64,000 bases of DNA from Flavobacterium psychrotolerans (GTDB lineage: Bacteria; Bacteroidota; Bacteroidia; Flavobacteriales; Flavobacteriaceae), in contig NZ_QCZI01000012.1 of assembly GCF_003097635.1 (NCBI RefSeq), positions 43,223-107,222 on the forward strand, read 5' to 3'. Shown one piece after another: positions 35,159 to 44,883 of this stretch (position 1 is the stretch's first letter; each line of letters begins with the position of its first letter). The notes beneath the pieces were generated by a model that saw nothing but the letters and a program-made list of their open reading frames with translations, did not search any database and was not told where the DNA came from. The translations under genes and the position numbers were made by a program.

Positions 35159-36787
35159 TTAGGGATGTATTGAAAATTCATATAAGAACGCATTCGTATT
35201 GAAATTTTTACTCCCGAATGTATCTTTGATTTTTTCTTTAGTTTCAGTCCATTTGTCTGAAACTAGAATCCGATGCATTTTTCCATTGATGGTGACTTCA
35301 ATTGGCATTCCAAAATTCTTTTCGTCAGTTTTCCATTTTAGTGAAAGAAACCTTTTTTCGTCTGTATGAACTTCTAAATTCGGGATTTTTGCATGTCTTA
35401 AATATTGATTGAAAATTGGAGTGAGATCTCTACCGCTTTCCCGATTAAAAAAAGCAATAACCATTTCAGTATCTATAATTTGATGGCGATAGGTGTTGGA
35501 ATAGTCTAATAGTAATTTCCACCATTTTACATCGTCATTTATAACATGCCGTAACGTATTTAATAACAGTGCCCCTTTATAGTACATGTCATCGGAGCCT
35601 TCATTGTTTACACCATAATTCCCAATAATTGGCTTGTCGTTTCTGATATTTCTTCCTAAACCATTGATGTAAATTTGCGCTTTTTCATAACCGTATTGGC
35701 ACTCTATAAATACAGCTTCAGCGTACATTGTAAATGCCTCATGAATCCACATATCGGCAATATCTTTGCTGGTAATGCTGTTGCCGAACCATTCATGGCC
35801 ACTTTCGTGAATGATGATATAGTCAAAATTCAATCCAATTCCCGTTCCTGATAAATCACTTCCTAAATAGCCATTTCTATATTTATTGCCATAAGCCACA
35901 GCACTTTGATGTTCCATTCCCAAATAAGGCGTTTCGATTAATTTGTAGCCATCGGTAGCAAATGGATATGCGCCAAATTTCGATTGAAAACAATCCATCA
36001 TGGATTTTACCTGTTCAAATTGAATTTTTGCTTTGGCTTCGTTTTCACGTAAAACATAATAATCTAAATCCAATCCTTTATAGTTTTCTCCAAAATGGAC
36101 ATAATCTCCTATATTCACCGTAATGTCATAATTGTTAATTGGGTTTTTCACCTCCCAATCCCAGCGGGTATATCCGTTTTTTAAATCTTCGGAACCGATG
36201 AGCCTTCCATTGGAAACATCCATCAGTCCGTTTGGAACGGCTACTTTTAGTGTTGCGCCCCAATCGGGTTCGTCAGTTTGGGAATCTTTGCACGGAAACC
36301 AAAGACTAGCTCCGGTTCCTTGCACAGCAACGCCAATCCAGTTTTTTTCGTTACTATCTTTGTTGAAAACAAATCCGCCGTCCCAAGGCGCATTTTTGGC
36401 AATTATTGGATTCCCAGAATAATAAAATCGAATTCGTTGTTCGGAATTTTGAATTAAGGGAGAAGGAAAATCGATAAAAACGGCACCAAACTCTCGTTTG
36501 TAATTCAGTTTCTTAGCATCCAAAACAATACTGTCAATTTTCATATTTTCGAACAAATCCAATTGAATTTTGCTTGTGTTTTCGACGACTTTAAAAGTAA
36601 TATCGTTATATCCAACAATCGATTTTTCTAAAGGATTGATTTTGATATTCAAATCATAGCGCAAAACATCAAAACAAGTGCGTTCCGAGCGCAAACTACC
36701 GCGAAGGGAATCTTTTCTGGTGAAGGTTTCTTGGGCGAATAAAGATGTTCCCGCAAAAAGAATTGACGCAATGATTAATTTTTTCAT
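35159..36787 (-). CDS. M1-family zinc aminopeptidase, secreted
   Basis: A 542-aa peptidase with a signal peptide (MKKLIIASILFAGTSLFAQ). The gluzincin motif HESGHEWFGN ... WIHEAFTMYAE gives the two zinc histidines, the catalytic glutamate and the downstream zinc glutamate. The GMEHQSAVAYG segment corresponds to the GAMEN exopeptidase motif but reads GMEHQ, as in many bacterial M1 peptidases of this branch. It lacks the long C-terminal helical domain of aminopeptidase N. Probably periplasmic. It lies 9 bases after the acyl-CoA carboxylase gene and may be co-transcribed with it. Confidence 0.9.
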   Translation of the reverse strand: MKKLIIASILFAGTSLFAQETFTRKDSLRGSLRSERTCFDVLRYDLNIKINPLEKSIVGYNDITFKVVENTSKIQLDLFENMKIDSIVLDAKKLNYKREFGAVFIDFPSPLIQNSEQRIRFYYSGNPIIAKNAPWDGGFVFNKDSNEKNWIGVAVQGTGASLWFPCKDSQTDEPDWGATLKVAVPNGLMDVSNGRLIGSEDLKNGYTRWDWEVKNPINNYDITVNIGDYVHFGENYKGLDLDYYVLRENEAKAKIQFEQVKSMMDCFQSKFGAYPFATDGYKLIETPYLGMEHQSAVAYGNKYRNGYLGSDLSGTGIGLNFDYIIIHESGHEWFGNSITSKDIADMWIHEAFTMYAEAVFIECQYGYEKAQIYINGLGRNIRNDKPIIGNYGVNNEGSDDMYYKGALLLNTLRHVINDDVKWWKLLLDYSNTYRHQIIDTEMVIAFFNRESGRDLTPIFNQYLRHAKIPNLEVHTDEKRFLSLKWKTDEKNFGMPIEVTINGKMHRILVSDKWTETKEKIKDTFGSKNFNTNAFLYEFSIHP

Positions 36788-36796
36788 AATCTGAAA

Positions 36797-38446
36797 TTAA
36801 ACTTGAATCACACCCAAATTAAATTTTTTCTCAATAGGCGAGTGGTTCGCTGCTTCGATCCCCATAGAAATCCAGGTTCGGGTTTCCAATGGATCAATAA
36901 TGGCATCCGTCCACAATCTTGCCGCGGCATAATATGGAGATGTTTGCGCATCATAGCGAGCTTTTATTTTATCGAATAATTCGGTTTCTTTTTGTTCATC
37001 AACAATTTCCCCTTTTGCTTTAAGCGAAGAAGCTTCAATTTGGGCCAATACTTTTGCGGCTTGTGTTCCGCCCATTACAGCCAATTCAGCACTTGGCCAT
37101 GCAAAAATCAATCTGGGGTCATAGGCTTTTCCGCACATGGCATAATTTCCCGCACCGTATGAATTCCCTACGATTACCGTGAATTTCGGCACGACCGAAT
37201 TGGAAACCGCATTCACCATTTTCGCCCCGTCCTTTATGATTCCGCCGTGTTCTGATTTGCTCCCTACCATAAAACCGGTAACGTCCTGAATAAAAACCAA
37301 AGGAATTTTTTTCTGGTTGCAATTGGCAATAAAACGAGTTGCCTTGTCTGCTGAATCCGAATAGATGACACCACCAAACTGCATTTCGCCATTTTTGGTT
37401 TTCACAATTTTTCTCTGATTGGCCACAATTCCGACCGCCCAACCATCGATTCTGGCATAGGCTGTAATTAGGGTTTGTCCATAACCCGCTTTGTATTCGT
37501 CAAATTCAGAATTATCAACTAACCGCTTGATGATTTCATACATATCGTAGGGTTCGTTTCTGGCTTTGGGTAAAATTCCGTAGATTTCATTTTCGTCCAA
37601 CGCTGGTTTTTCTGATTTCTCTCTATTGAAACCTGCTTTGTTGTAATCGCCAATTTTGCCTATAATATTTTTTATTCTGTCTAGTGCGTCCTTGTCGTCT
37701 TTCGCTTTATAGTCTGTAACACCTGAAATTTCACAATGGGTTGTTGCTCCGCCCAGTGTTTCATTGTCTATGCTTTCACCAATAGCGGCTTTCACCAAAT
37801 AACTGCCTGCCAGAAAAATGCTTCCCGTTTTATCTACAATCATGGCTTCGTCACTCATGATGGGTAAATAGGCGCCACCGGCAACGCAGCTGCCCATTAC
37901 GGCCGAAATTTGAGTGATTCCCATGCTACTCATGATGGCATTGTTTCTAAAGATTCTTCCAAAATGTTCTTTATCGGGGAAAATTTCATCTTGCAGTGGC
38001 AAGAAAACCCCCGCACTATCTACTAAATAAATAATTGGCAGGCGATTTTCCATGGCAATTTCCTGTGCTCGCAAATTCTTTTTAGCTGTGATAGGAAACC
38101 ATGCTCCGGCTTTTACCGTAGCATCATTGGCAACAACAACGCACTGTTTTCCTTTAATATACCCCAATTTTACGACAACCCCACCGGAAGGACATCCGCC
38201 GTGTTCTGCATACATTCCATCACCAACAAAGGCGCCAATTTCGATGCATTTGGCCTTGGCGTCAAGCAAATAATCAATACGTTCCCGAGCTGTCATTTTG
38301 CCCTCAGAATGTAATTTCTCGATACGTTTTTCACCACCACCAAGTTTTACTTTGGCAAACTGTTGTTTTAAATTTGAGAGTAAAAGCTTGTTGTGGTCTT
38401 CGTTTTTGTTGAAGTTTAAGTCCATAGGGTTGAGGTTCTGATTCAT
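36797..38446 (-). CDS. Acyl-CoA carboxylase carboxyltransferase (beta) subunit
   Basis: A 549-aa biotin-dependent carboxyltransferase of the propionyl/methylcrotonyl-CoA type. N-terminal domain: GKMTARERIDYLLD, GGCPSGGVVVKLGYI. C-terminal domain: PLVFIQDVTGFMVGSKSEHGGIIKDGAKMV, NSYGAGNYAMCGKAYDPRLIFAWPSAELAVMGG. The second of these oxyanion-hole motifs and the wording near NSYGAGNYAM favour methylcrotonyl-CoA carboxylase, but the substrate is not certain. No biotin carboxylase subunit is adjacent. A second in-frame ATG at 38425 (MDLNFN) is a good alternative start. A weak -7 box (TATTTTCG) lies at 38490-38497 on the minus strand. Confidence 0.88.
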   Translation of the reverse strand: MNQNLNPMDLNFNKNEDHNKLLLSNLKQQFAKVKLGGGEKRIEKLHSEGKMTARERIDYLLDAKAKCIEIGAFVGDGMYAEHGGCPSGGVVVKLGYIKGKQCVVVANDATVKAGAWFPITAKKNLRAQEIAMENRLPIIYLVDSAGVFLPLQDEIFPDKEHFGRIFRNNAIMSSMGITQISAVMGSCVAGGAYLPIMSDEAMIVDKTGSIFLAGSYLVKAAIGESIDNETLGGATTHCEISGVTDYKAKDDKDALDRIKNIIGKIGDYNKAGFNREKSEKPALDENEIYGILPKARNEPYDMYEIIKRLVDNSEFDEYKAGYGQTLITAYARIDGWAVGIVANQRKIVKTKNGEMQFGGVIYSDSADKATRFIANCNQKKIPLVFIQDVTGFMVGSKSEHGGIIKDGAKMVNAVSNSVVPKFTVIVGNSYGAGNYAMCGKAYDPRLIFAWPSAELAVMGGTQAAKVLAQIEASSLKAKGEIVDEQKETELFDKIKARYDAQTSPYYAAARLWTDAIIDPLETRTWISMGIEAANHSPIEKKFNLGVIQV

Positions 38447-38563
38447 CCAAAAATTAAAAGCTATGTTTTAGTTTTGTGATTTTATACTGCGAAAATACGA
38501 AAACGATTGATATAAAAAAAGGAGTCAAGTGGTTATGTGATTTAAGTAAAAGTGTATTAATAA

Positions 38564-38597
38564 TTGGTTAAATTTTATTATCAAATGTTTATATTTG
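38564..38597 (+). promoter_or_regulatory. Promoter of the DUF47-pit operon
   Basis: TTG at 38564-38566 and TATATTTG at 38590-38597, separated by 23 bases, fit the Bacteroidota -33/-7 promoter. The first gene starts 20 bases downstream. Confidence 0.7.
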
Positions 38598-38616
38598 CAC
38601 CATAAAATTTCAATAT

Positions 38617-39261
38617 ATGTCACTAAACAGTATTTTTCAGTTTTTAGTTCCAAAGGATAAAAAATTCTTCCCATTACTTGAACAAGCCAGTGGTAATCTG
38701 ATTCTATTAGCTTCAACTTTACATGAAGCCGTTAATTTGCCGATTAAAGAGAGAGACACCCTTTTCTTGAAAATAGACGAGTTAGAGCAACTAGGGGAAG
38801 AAATTACACGTCAGACTAATCTTGAATTAAGCAGAAATTTTATCACTCCTTTTGACAGAGAAGATATTTATTCATTGATTACGGCAATTGATAATGTGGC
38901 GGGAAATATTCATGGTGCTTCAAGCAGAATGAAATTGTACCACGTGGATAAAATCACGAAATCGATCAGGAAATTGACAGAGATTAATCTTGAAGCTTGT
39001 CAGAATATTGACGCGGCGATTAGAGAATTACGTAATTTGAAGAAAATCAAGACCATTACGGATGCATGTGCTAGAATCAATAAATTGGAAAACAAATCAG
39101 ACACTGTTTATGACAAAGCTGTGGCCGATTTATTCGAGAATGAAACAGATGCTAAAAATATTATTAAATATAAAGAAGTATTATCAGTTTTAGAATCTGC
39201 TGCTGATAAATGTAAAAGTGTAGCAAGTGTTTTAGAATCAATTTCTGTAAAACATTCTTAA
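38617..39261 (+). CDS. DUF47-family phosphate transport accessory protein
   Basis: A 214-aa all-helical protein of the PhoU-like DUF47 family. Markers are a FFPLLEQASGNLILLASTLHEAV start, the acidic IDELEQLGEEIT motif that binds metal in PhoU relatives, the FITPFDREDIYSLITAIDNVAG motif and a C-terminal KSVASVLESISVKHS. It lies 30 bases ahead of the PiT transporter gene, the normal pairing, and probably controls that transporter from the cytoplasmic side. Confidence 0.92.
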   Translation: MSLNSIFQFLVPKDKKFFPLLEQASGNLILLASTLHEAVNLPIKERDTLFLKIDELEQLGEEITRQTNLELSRNFITPFDREDIYSLITAIDNVAGNIHGASSRMKLYHVDKITKSIRKLTEINLEACQNIDAAIRELRNLKKIKTITDACARINKLENKSDTVYDKAVADLFENETDAKNIIKYKEVLSVLESAADKCKSVASVLESISVKHS

Positions 39262-39291
39262 AACAATCTCTTTCATCTTGAAATTACTTTT

Positions 39292-40638
39292 ATGACTCTA
39301 CTTATAGTTATTATTGTTTTGGCATTAATTTTCGATTATATAAATGGTTTTCATGATGCCGCTAATGCAATTGCTACGGTAGTTGCTACAAAAGTGCTTA
39401 CCCCTTTTCAAGCGGTACTTTGGGCAGCTTTCTTTAACTTTTTAGCGTATTGGGTTTTTGGTTTAGGAGTGGCAAATACCGTTGCTAAAACGGCAGAAAC
39501 AAGTGAGATCAATCTTGTCGTTATACTCGCTGGCGTTATTGGTGCTATCATTTGGAATTTAATTACTTGGTGGCAAGGGATTCCTTCAAGTTCATCACAT
39601 ACGCTCATAGGTGGTTTTGCGGGAGCTGCCATTGCACATGCCATTGCTATACATGGATTTTCCGATTACACTATACTTGATGGAGCAGTAACGCAAACGA
39701 AACATTGGTATGATATAGTAAGTTGGTATAAAGCAGGAAAAGACGGTGGAATGCCTTCAGGAGTTGTGATTATTATTGCTTTTATTGTATTGGCGCCATT
39801 ACTGGGGGCTTTAATTTCATATATAATATCAATTTGGCTGCTCAATGCCTCTAAAAAAAGTATCTACCCTAAAATGTTCACGTTTGGATTAATGGTTTTG
39901 ACAATTTGGTTTGTGAAAGGTCAAATGGTAGATTTTGAAGCTATTGAAAAACCTCGTTTTGAGTCTCATTTTTGGAGTGTCGTTTTTGAATCCCATAATA
40001 TAAAATGGTTTTTGGTTGCTTTTATTATATTAACGGTAAGTTCTTTTTGCTTGATATTTAGCAGTTTAAATTTACATCAAGCGAATGCTTGGTTAAAAAA
40101 AATGCAATTGGTTTCCTCGGCTGCGTTTAGTTTAGGTCATGGTGGAAACGATTCCCAGAAAGTAATGGGTATCATTGCCGCTGCGGTAGCGGTTTATATT
40201 CATACAAGTGGAGTTGCTATTGCCAGTCTACCGGATTGGTTACAAGTAATACTTCCAGACGATGATAAAGGAATAAAAGGAGCAATGCCAGATTGGATTC
40301 CCCTAGCGTGCTATACCTCGATTGCTATTGGAACATTAAGTGGTGGATGGAAAATTGTAAAGACGATGGGGTCAAAAATCACTAAAGTAACTTCTTTTGA
40401 AGGAGTTGCTGCCGAAACCGCCGGAGCCTTGACATTATACATTACTGAACACTTCAAAATACCAGTAAGTACAACACATACCATTACAGGTTCAATAATA
40501 GGGGTTGGTTTAACCAAGCGTATTTCTGCGGTACGCTGGGGAGTTACGGTAAGTTTAGTGTGGGCTTGGGTACTTACAATACCAATTACGGCTATTTTAG
40601 CGGCTTTTGTTTATTATATTTTGAGTTTGTTCCTTTAA
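39292..40638 (+). CDS. pitA: PiT-family inorganic phosphate transporter
   Basis: A 448-aa inner-membrane transporter with about ten helices. The two inverted signature motifs of the PiT family are visible: GFHDAANAIATVVATKVLTPFQAV near the N-terminus and LGHGGNDSQKVMG in the second half; the GIPSSSSHTLIGGFAG and IPVSTTHTITGSIIGVG segments form the paired substrate-binding repeats. It imports phosphate with H+ or Na+. A soluble loop of about 100 residues lies in the middle. It forms an operon with the DUF47 gene. Confidence 0.93.
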   Translation: MTLLIVIIVLALIFDYINGFHDAANAIATVVATKVLTPFQAVLWAAFFNFLAYWVFGLGVANTVAKTAETSEINLVVILAGVIGAIIWNLITWWQGIPSSSSHTLIGGFAGAAIAHAIAIHGFSDYTILDGAVTQTKHWYDIVSWYKAGKDGGMPSGVVIIIAFIVLAPLLGALISYIISIWLLNASKKSIYPKMFTFGLMVLTIWFVKGQMVDFEAIEKPRFESHFWSVVFESHNIKWFLVAFIILTVSSFCLIFSSLNLHQANAWLKKMQLVSSAAFSLGHGGNDSQKVMGIIAAAVAVYIHTSGVAIASLPDWLQVILPDDDKGIKGAMPDWIPLACYTSIAIGTLSGGWKIVKTMGSKITKVTSFEGVAAETAGALTLYITEHFKIPVSTTHTITGSIIGVGLTKRISAVRWGVTVSLVWAWVLTIPITAILAAFVYYILSLFL

Positions 40639-40784
40639 TATTTTCATTTTCTATATTTTATTTGATTGCTTTTTGCCAATAAAAACAGACTGTTTATATT
40701 CAAAATAAATGTTTCGTTTTCGTTAAAATGAACCATTATAATGCGTAAATTTATCTGGGTTATTAATTGTAAAAAGTAGTAATT

Positions 40785-42224
40785 ATGTCTGAAAATTTGG
40801 CTAAAATTGCCGAACGACTTCATGAAATCAATGATTTTATGATTCAGGTAGAGAAAGATTTTGATTATATTTTAGAAAAAATACATCCGGAAAATAAGAA
40901 GTGCGCCGTAAATTTACTGCATTATTTGGCCCTTCGGTCCCAAGACATAAGAGACTTGCAGGATGACTTGCATACCTGCGGATTGTCCTCTATGGCAAGT
41001 TCCGAAAGTCACATTCGAGGACAATTGTTGGCTATTTTAGAACGATTGGGTATTAAGAAAAAAATTACAGAAGACATTTTTAGTTATGAAACCAGTAAAC
41101 TTTCTCTTTCAAAAAAATTAACTGGATTATTTGGTAAAAAGCTAACGGATTCTGTTCCTTACATCATGGTAACTTTTGACAATAGCTTGGCTACTGATTA
41201 CTTAAAAGTTGAAAATTTATTGCAATCGGGAATGAATATTGCCCGTATTAATTGTGCACATGACGATCAGGCCATTTGGTATAAAATGATTAAAAATATT
41301 GATAAAGCCATAAAAACGACTGGATTGCAATGTAAAATTTACATGGATCTTGCGGGGCCAAAGATTAGAACTATTGTAAAAAGGAGCGGGAGGCTTAAAG
41401 TTGTTGAGGGACAAATGATTTATTTGACGGACGAAAACAACATTAATGACAGGAAACTAACAGTAGGCTGTACCATTGTTGGCGTTTTTAATCAATTGAA
41501 TGTGGGTGAAATTGTTTTATTTGACGACGGGCTTATCGAGGCTCGAGTGGATAAAATTGAACCAAAAAGAGTTCGGTTACAGATAATTAGGGTTTCCTCG
41601 AAAAAACCATACATTAAGAACGAAAAAGGAGTCAATTTTCCGAATTCAAACTTGATGACGCCTTCATTAACGGACTATGACGTAATGTGCATTCCTTTTA
41701 TTGTCCAACATGCAGACATGGTTGGGTATTCTTTTGTTCGCAATTCAAATGACATACTTCAATTACAACACGTGTTAGGAAACAATAAACAATTGGATTT
41801 AGTGATAAAAATTGAAACGCCACAAGCCGTTAAAAATTTGCCCGATTTATTGTTATCTGGCATGCAACAGGAAAATATCGGGGTGATGATTGCTAGGGGA
41901 GATTTGGCCGTTGAAATAGGCTTTGAACGGATGAGCGAAATTCAGGAAGAAATCCTGTGGATATCCGAATCGGCTCATGTCCCTGTAATATGGGCTACCC
42001 AAGTATTGGAAAATCTAAATAAATCGGGAGTAGCCACCCGTTCAGAAATCACCGATGCTGCCCATGCCGCACAAGCAGACTGCGTTATGATTAACAAAGG
42101 TGCACACACGCTTCAAACATTGGATACTCTAAAAAACATTTTGTTCAGAAGTGGCGGACACCATATCAAAAAGCGATTCACGTTCCGTCCTCTTGCTATT
42201 GCGACTCGGTTCATGAATAAATAG
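40785..42224 (+). CDS. Pyruvate kinase-like protein lacking the C-terminal domain
   Basis: A 479-aa protein. Residues about 1-125 form a helical N-terminal extension with no recognised family. Residues about 126-470 match the pyruvate kinase barrel and B domain: GMNIARINCAHDD (substrate arginine), KIYMDLAGPKIRT, VIKIETPQAVKNL (K and E of the active site), MIARGDLAVEIGFERM and ATQVLENLNKSGVATRSEITDAA. The C-terminal regulatory domain of usual pyruvate kinases is absent. The catalytic residues are kept, so activity is possible, but the role may differ from the glycolytic enzyme. It is monocistronic. Confidence 0.8.
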   Translation: MSENLAKIAERLHEINDFMIQVEKDFDYILEKIHPENKKCAVNLLHYLALRSQDIRDLQDDLHTCGLSSMASSESHIRGQLLAILERLGIKKKITEDIFSYETSKLSLSKKLTGLFGKKLTDSVPYIMVTFDNSLATDYLKVENLLQSGMNIARINCAHDDQAIWYKMIKNIDKAIKTTGLQCKIYMDLAGPKIRTIVKRSGRLKVVEGQMIYLTDENNINDRKLTVGCTIVGVFNQLNVGEIVLFDDGLIEARVDKIEPKRVRLQIIRVSSKKPYIKNEKGVNFPNSNLMTPSLTDYDVMCIPFIVQHADMVGYSFVRNSNDILQLQHVLGNNKQLDLVIKIETPQAVKNLPDLLLSGMQQENIGVMIARGDLAVEIGFERMSEIQEEILWISESAHVPVIWATQVLENLNKSGVATRSEITDAAHAAQADCVMINKGAHTLQTLDTLKNILFRSGGHHIKKRFTFRPLAIATRFMNK

Positions 42225-42232
42225 GGGATGCT

Positions 42233-43234
42233 TTATTTATTGTTGGAATCCCGAACCAATCTTTTCAAAATTGCCCATTGTTTCAGCGCATCACGAGCTT
42301 CCACTGCCGGATAACCCAATACTACTTTTCCTGCGGGGACATCTCCCGTTACTCCCGATCCTGCACCTACAGTGGCTCCGTCTCCAATAGTGGTATGGTC
42401 TTTTATGGAAGCACTTCCGCCAATGATGACTCCGTTTCCTAATGTTACTGAACCGGCGACGCCGCTATGTCCAGCCATGATACAAAATTTACCTAATTTA
42501 CTGTTATGCCCAATTTGAACTAAATTGTCAATTTTGCAACCGTCTCCTAATACTGTCGAACTGAATTTACCTCTGTCCACACAAGAATTTGCGCCAATTT
42601 CAACACCGTTTCCAAGGATGACGTTCCCAATTTGCGGAATTTTAACCAAACCTCTTTGTGGATCAGGACGGAATCCAAAACCATCCGCACCAATAGTTGA
42701 ATTTGGGTGTAAAATGCAATCGCTTCCCACATGGCAACGCTCCCGAATTACGGCTCCAGGCCAAATCACCGTATTTTTACCAATAGTACATTCGTCAAGA
42801 ATTGTGACATTAGGATAAATGGTCACGTTTTCCCCAAGTTGCACTTTCGGACCAATATAGCACCCAGCACCAATTCGAGTTCCGTTTCCAATACTGGCCG
42901 TAGTGTCAATTGTGGCTGTTGGATGGATGTCTATTGCAAATAATGGGGTAGGTGGGGCAAAAAGTGCTAATACTTGCGACATTGCCAAATCGGCATTCTT
43001 AACTTTTATAAAGACCCTGTTTTCTCCGGGTTCTATAGAAATATCATCATTAACAACAGCTGCGCATGCTTTTGATGTAGCCCAAAATTTTTCGTATTTC
43101 TTGTTTCCAATAAAAGAAATTTCAGTATCGTTTGCCATTTCCAATTGCTCTGGAGCGGTAATTTTTTGATTCGTAGTTCCTATGAGAACTCCTTGAAGGA
43201 TGTCATTAATTTCTTGAATGGAAAAGGATTTCAT
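42233..43234 (-). CDS. lpxD: UDP-3-O-acylglucosamine N-acyltransferase LpxD
   Basis: A 333-aa enzyme of lipid A synthesis. The N-terminal domain (residues 1-100) binds uridine and the rest is a left-handed beta helix of hexapeptide repeats (IGNGTRIGAGCYIGPKVQLGENVTIYPNVTI). The catalytic histidine lies in the QIGHNSKLGKFCIMAGHSGVAGSVTLG segment. The end, VVLGYPAVEARDALKQWAILKRLV, is typical of LpxD. It transfers a hydroxyacyl chain to UDP-3-O-acylglucosamine. It lies convergent to the pyruvate kinase-like gene. Confidence 0.9.
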   Translation of the reverse strand: MKSFSIQEINDILQGVLIGTTNQKITAPEQLEMANDTEISFIGNKKYEKFWATSKACAAVVNDDISIEPGENRVFIKVKNADLAMSQVLALFAPPTPLFAIDIHPTATIDTTASIGNGTRIGAGCYIGPKVQLGENVTIYPNVTILDECTIGKNTVIWPGAVIRERCHVGSDCILHPNSTIGADGFGFRPDPQRGLVKIPQIGNVILGNGVEIGANSCVDRGKFSSTVLGDGCKIDNLVQIGHNSKLGKFCIMAGHSGVAGSVTLGNGVIIGGSASIKDHTTIGDGATVGAGSGVTGDVPAGKVVLGYPAVEARDALKQWAILKRLVRDSNNK

Positions 43235-43542
43235 TGTTTAGAATTGGATTTGTGGTATAGATATCAAATAAAGTAAATTTGAGTTGAAATACCTAATATA
43301 TTTTCAGATTTATGTGCTTTAAAAACAAGTCAAAAAGCTTTAATGATATTTGAATAAAAATAGTTTTACCTGTCAGATAAAAAAATATAGCATGTTTTAT
43401 GGTTGCGATAATTTGTTTTTCCTCTAGTTAAATTGAATGTTTGCTGTAATTCAATTTAGAGTGATAGCTTTTCTATTTTGCATAAAAAAAACTGTTCGAA
43501 AAGTAATTTCAAACAGTTTTTATTTTAGTATAGAAAGATCAA
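43235..43542. other. Intergenic region between lpxD and yebC
   Basis: 308 bases of AT-rich sequence without a gene. It holds the yebC terminator at 43487-43521 and presumably the lpxD promoter; no clear TAnnTTTG box is seen for lpxD. Confidence 0.6.
43487..43521 (-). terminator. Terminator of yebC
   Basis: AAAAACTGTT-C-GAAA pairs with TTTC-A-AACAGTTTTT with one mismatch and a five-base loop. On the minus strand it ends in a T-run. Confidence 0.8.
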
Positions 43543-44253
43543 CTACTCCTCCATGGTATGATATACATTCATCACGTCATCGTCTTCTTCCATTTTTTCA
43601 ATTAGTTTTTCTACATCAGCCATTTCAGCTTCCGACAACTTTTTAGTGATTTGAGGGATGCGCTCAAAACCTGAAGAAAGGATTTCCAGTTTTCTGTTTT
43701 CCAATTCTTTTTGGATGGTTCCAAAACTTCCAAAAGGGGCATAAATTAAAATACCGTCTTCATCTTCAAAGACTTCTTCGGCACCAAAATCTATTAATTC
43801 TAATTCCAATTCCTCTGGGTCAATTTCCCCTTTTGGAATTCTGAAATTACAGGTATGGTCAAACATGAATTCAACAGAACCTTGTGTTCCCATCGTTCCA
43901 TTGCATTTGTTAAAATAGCTTCTTACGTTAGCAACTGTACGGTTATTATTATCGGTAGCCGTTTCTACAAGAATTGCAATTCCGTGTGGCGCATAGCCTT
44001 CAAACAAAACTTCCTTATAGTTGGCAGTATCTTTGTCAATTGCTTTTTTGATGGCACGTTCCACATTTTCTTTGGGCATATTGGCTGCCTTAGAATTCTG
44101 GATAACTGCCCTCAATCTGGAATTCGCTTCTGGATTAGGACCACCTTCCTTAACCGCCATTACAATATCTTTACCAATTCTGGTAAATGCTTTAGCCATT
44201 GCCGACCAACGCTTCATTTTTCTCCCTTTTCGGAACTCAAACGCTCTTCCCAT
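43543..44253 (-). CDS. yebC: YebC/PmpR-family protein
   Basis: A 236-aa protein of the TACO1/YebC family. It starts with MGRAFEFRKGRKMKRWSAMAKAFTRIGKDI, the family hallmark, and continues with NSRLRAVIQNSKAANMPKENVERAIKKA and YEGYAPHGIAILVE-like (FEGYAPHGIAILVETATDNNNRT) motifs. Members act as translation aids for proline-rich stretches or as DNA-binding regulators. The gene is monocistronic, with a -7 box at 44274-44281 and a terminator at 43487-43521. Confidence 0.92.
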   Translation of the reverse strand: MGRAFEFRKGRKMKRWSAMAKAFTRIGKDIVMAVKEGGPNPEANSRLRAVIQNSKAANMPKENVERAIKKAIDKDTANYKEVLFEGYAPHGIAILVETATDNNNRTVANVRSYFNKCNGTMGTQGSVEFMFDHTCNFRIPKGEIDPEELELELIDFGAEEVFEDEDGILIYAPFGSFGTIQKELENRKLEILSSGFERIPQITKKLSEAEMADVEKLIEKMEEDDDVMNVYHTMEE

Positions 44254-44273
44254 TTCTGATTTTTTTTACGATG

Positions 44274-44281
44274 CAAAAATA
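44274..44281 (-). promoter_or_regulatory. -7 promoter box of yebC
   Basis: The minus strand reads TATTTTTG (TAnnTTTG), 20 bases before the ATG. Confidence 0.6.
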
Positions 44282-44453
44282 GTATTATTCTGCATTTTTT
44301 CCAATGATTTTATTTTAATAATGATATGAAAGTTACGTAAGTTCATAACTACATGCAAACATAGAAATATTTATAAAAAACGGCTATTTTTTATAAATAT
44401 TCCCAAATGATTTTTTTTAAGTAAGGAATTTAATAAATTGAAAAAAGGGATGA

Positions 44454-44846
44454 TTATTTTTTTTCAGCTGGTGGAATTCCAACAATATCCTGAAATGTGT
44501 TGTTCAGTTCGGTTACTGATTTAAGGATTTCTGCATCTGGAGCTTTAGCAAGTACTAATTTGTGTAGCATTTTACTTTTAAGTTGCAGTTTTTCTGCAAA
44601 CGCGAGAATGCTTTTGGTTCTATATTCAGCAGGAATATCCAATTTCAATAAAGCTTCAGCTTTTATCATCATTTCTTCAGAACGAATTTTTACGGGTTCT
44701 AAATCTCCTCCTTTTGCGGGAGGATAAGTTTGTGATAATACTTCATTAAATTCTTTAACGGCCTGCCATTTATCGAAAATAGACTGGGCAGTTATGGAAT
44801 GGAATGCCAATAAGAATGCGAGAATTGTGAATGTTTTTATTTTCAT
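44454..44846 (-). CDS. Small exported helical protein of unknown function
   Basis: A 130-aa protein with a signal peptide (MKIKTFTILAFLLAFHSITAQ). The mature 109 residues are mostly helical and charged (FDKWQAVKEFNEVLSQTYPPAKGGDLEPVKIRSEEM). Short motifs such as FHxxMSQTFHPxxxG-like QTYPPAKGGDLEPVK are reminiscent of small periplasmic metal-associated proteins of Bacteroidota, but I cannot assign a function. It follows the VOC gene by 37 bases on the same strand. Confidence 0.6.
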   Translation of the reverse strand: MKIKTFTILAFLLAFHSITAQSIFDKWQAVKEFNEVLSQTYPPAKGGDLEPVKIRSEEMMIKAEALLKLDIPAEYRTKSILAFAEKLQLKSKMLHKLVLAKAPDAEILKSVTELNNTFQDIVGIPPAEKK

Positions 44847-44883
44847 TTTTTTAGTGTTTAATTGTTTTTATTTATTTAAGAAA

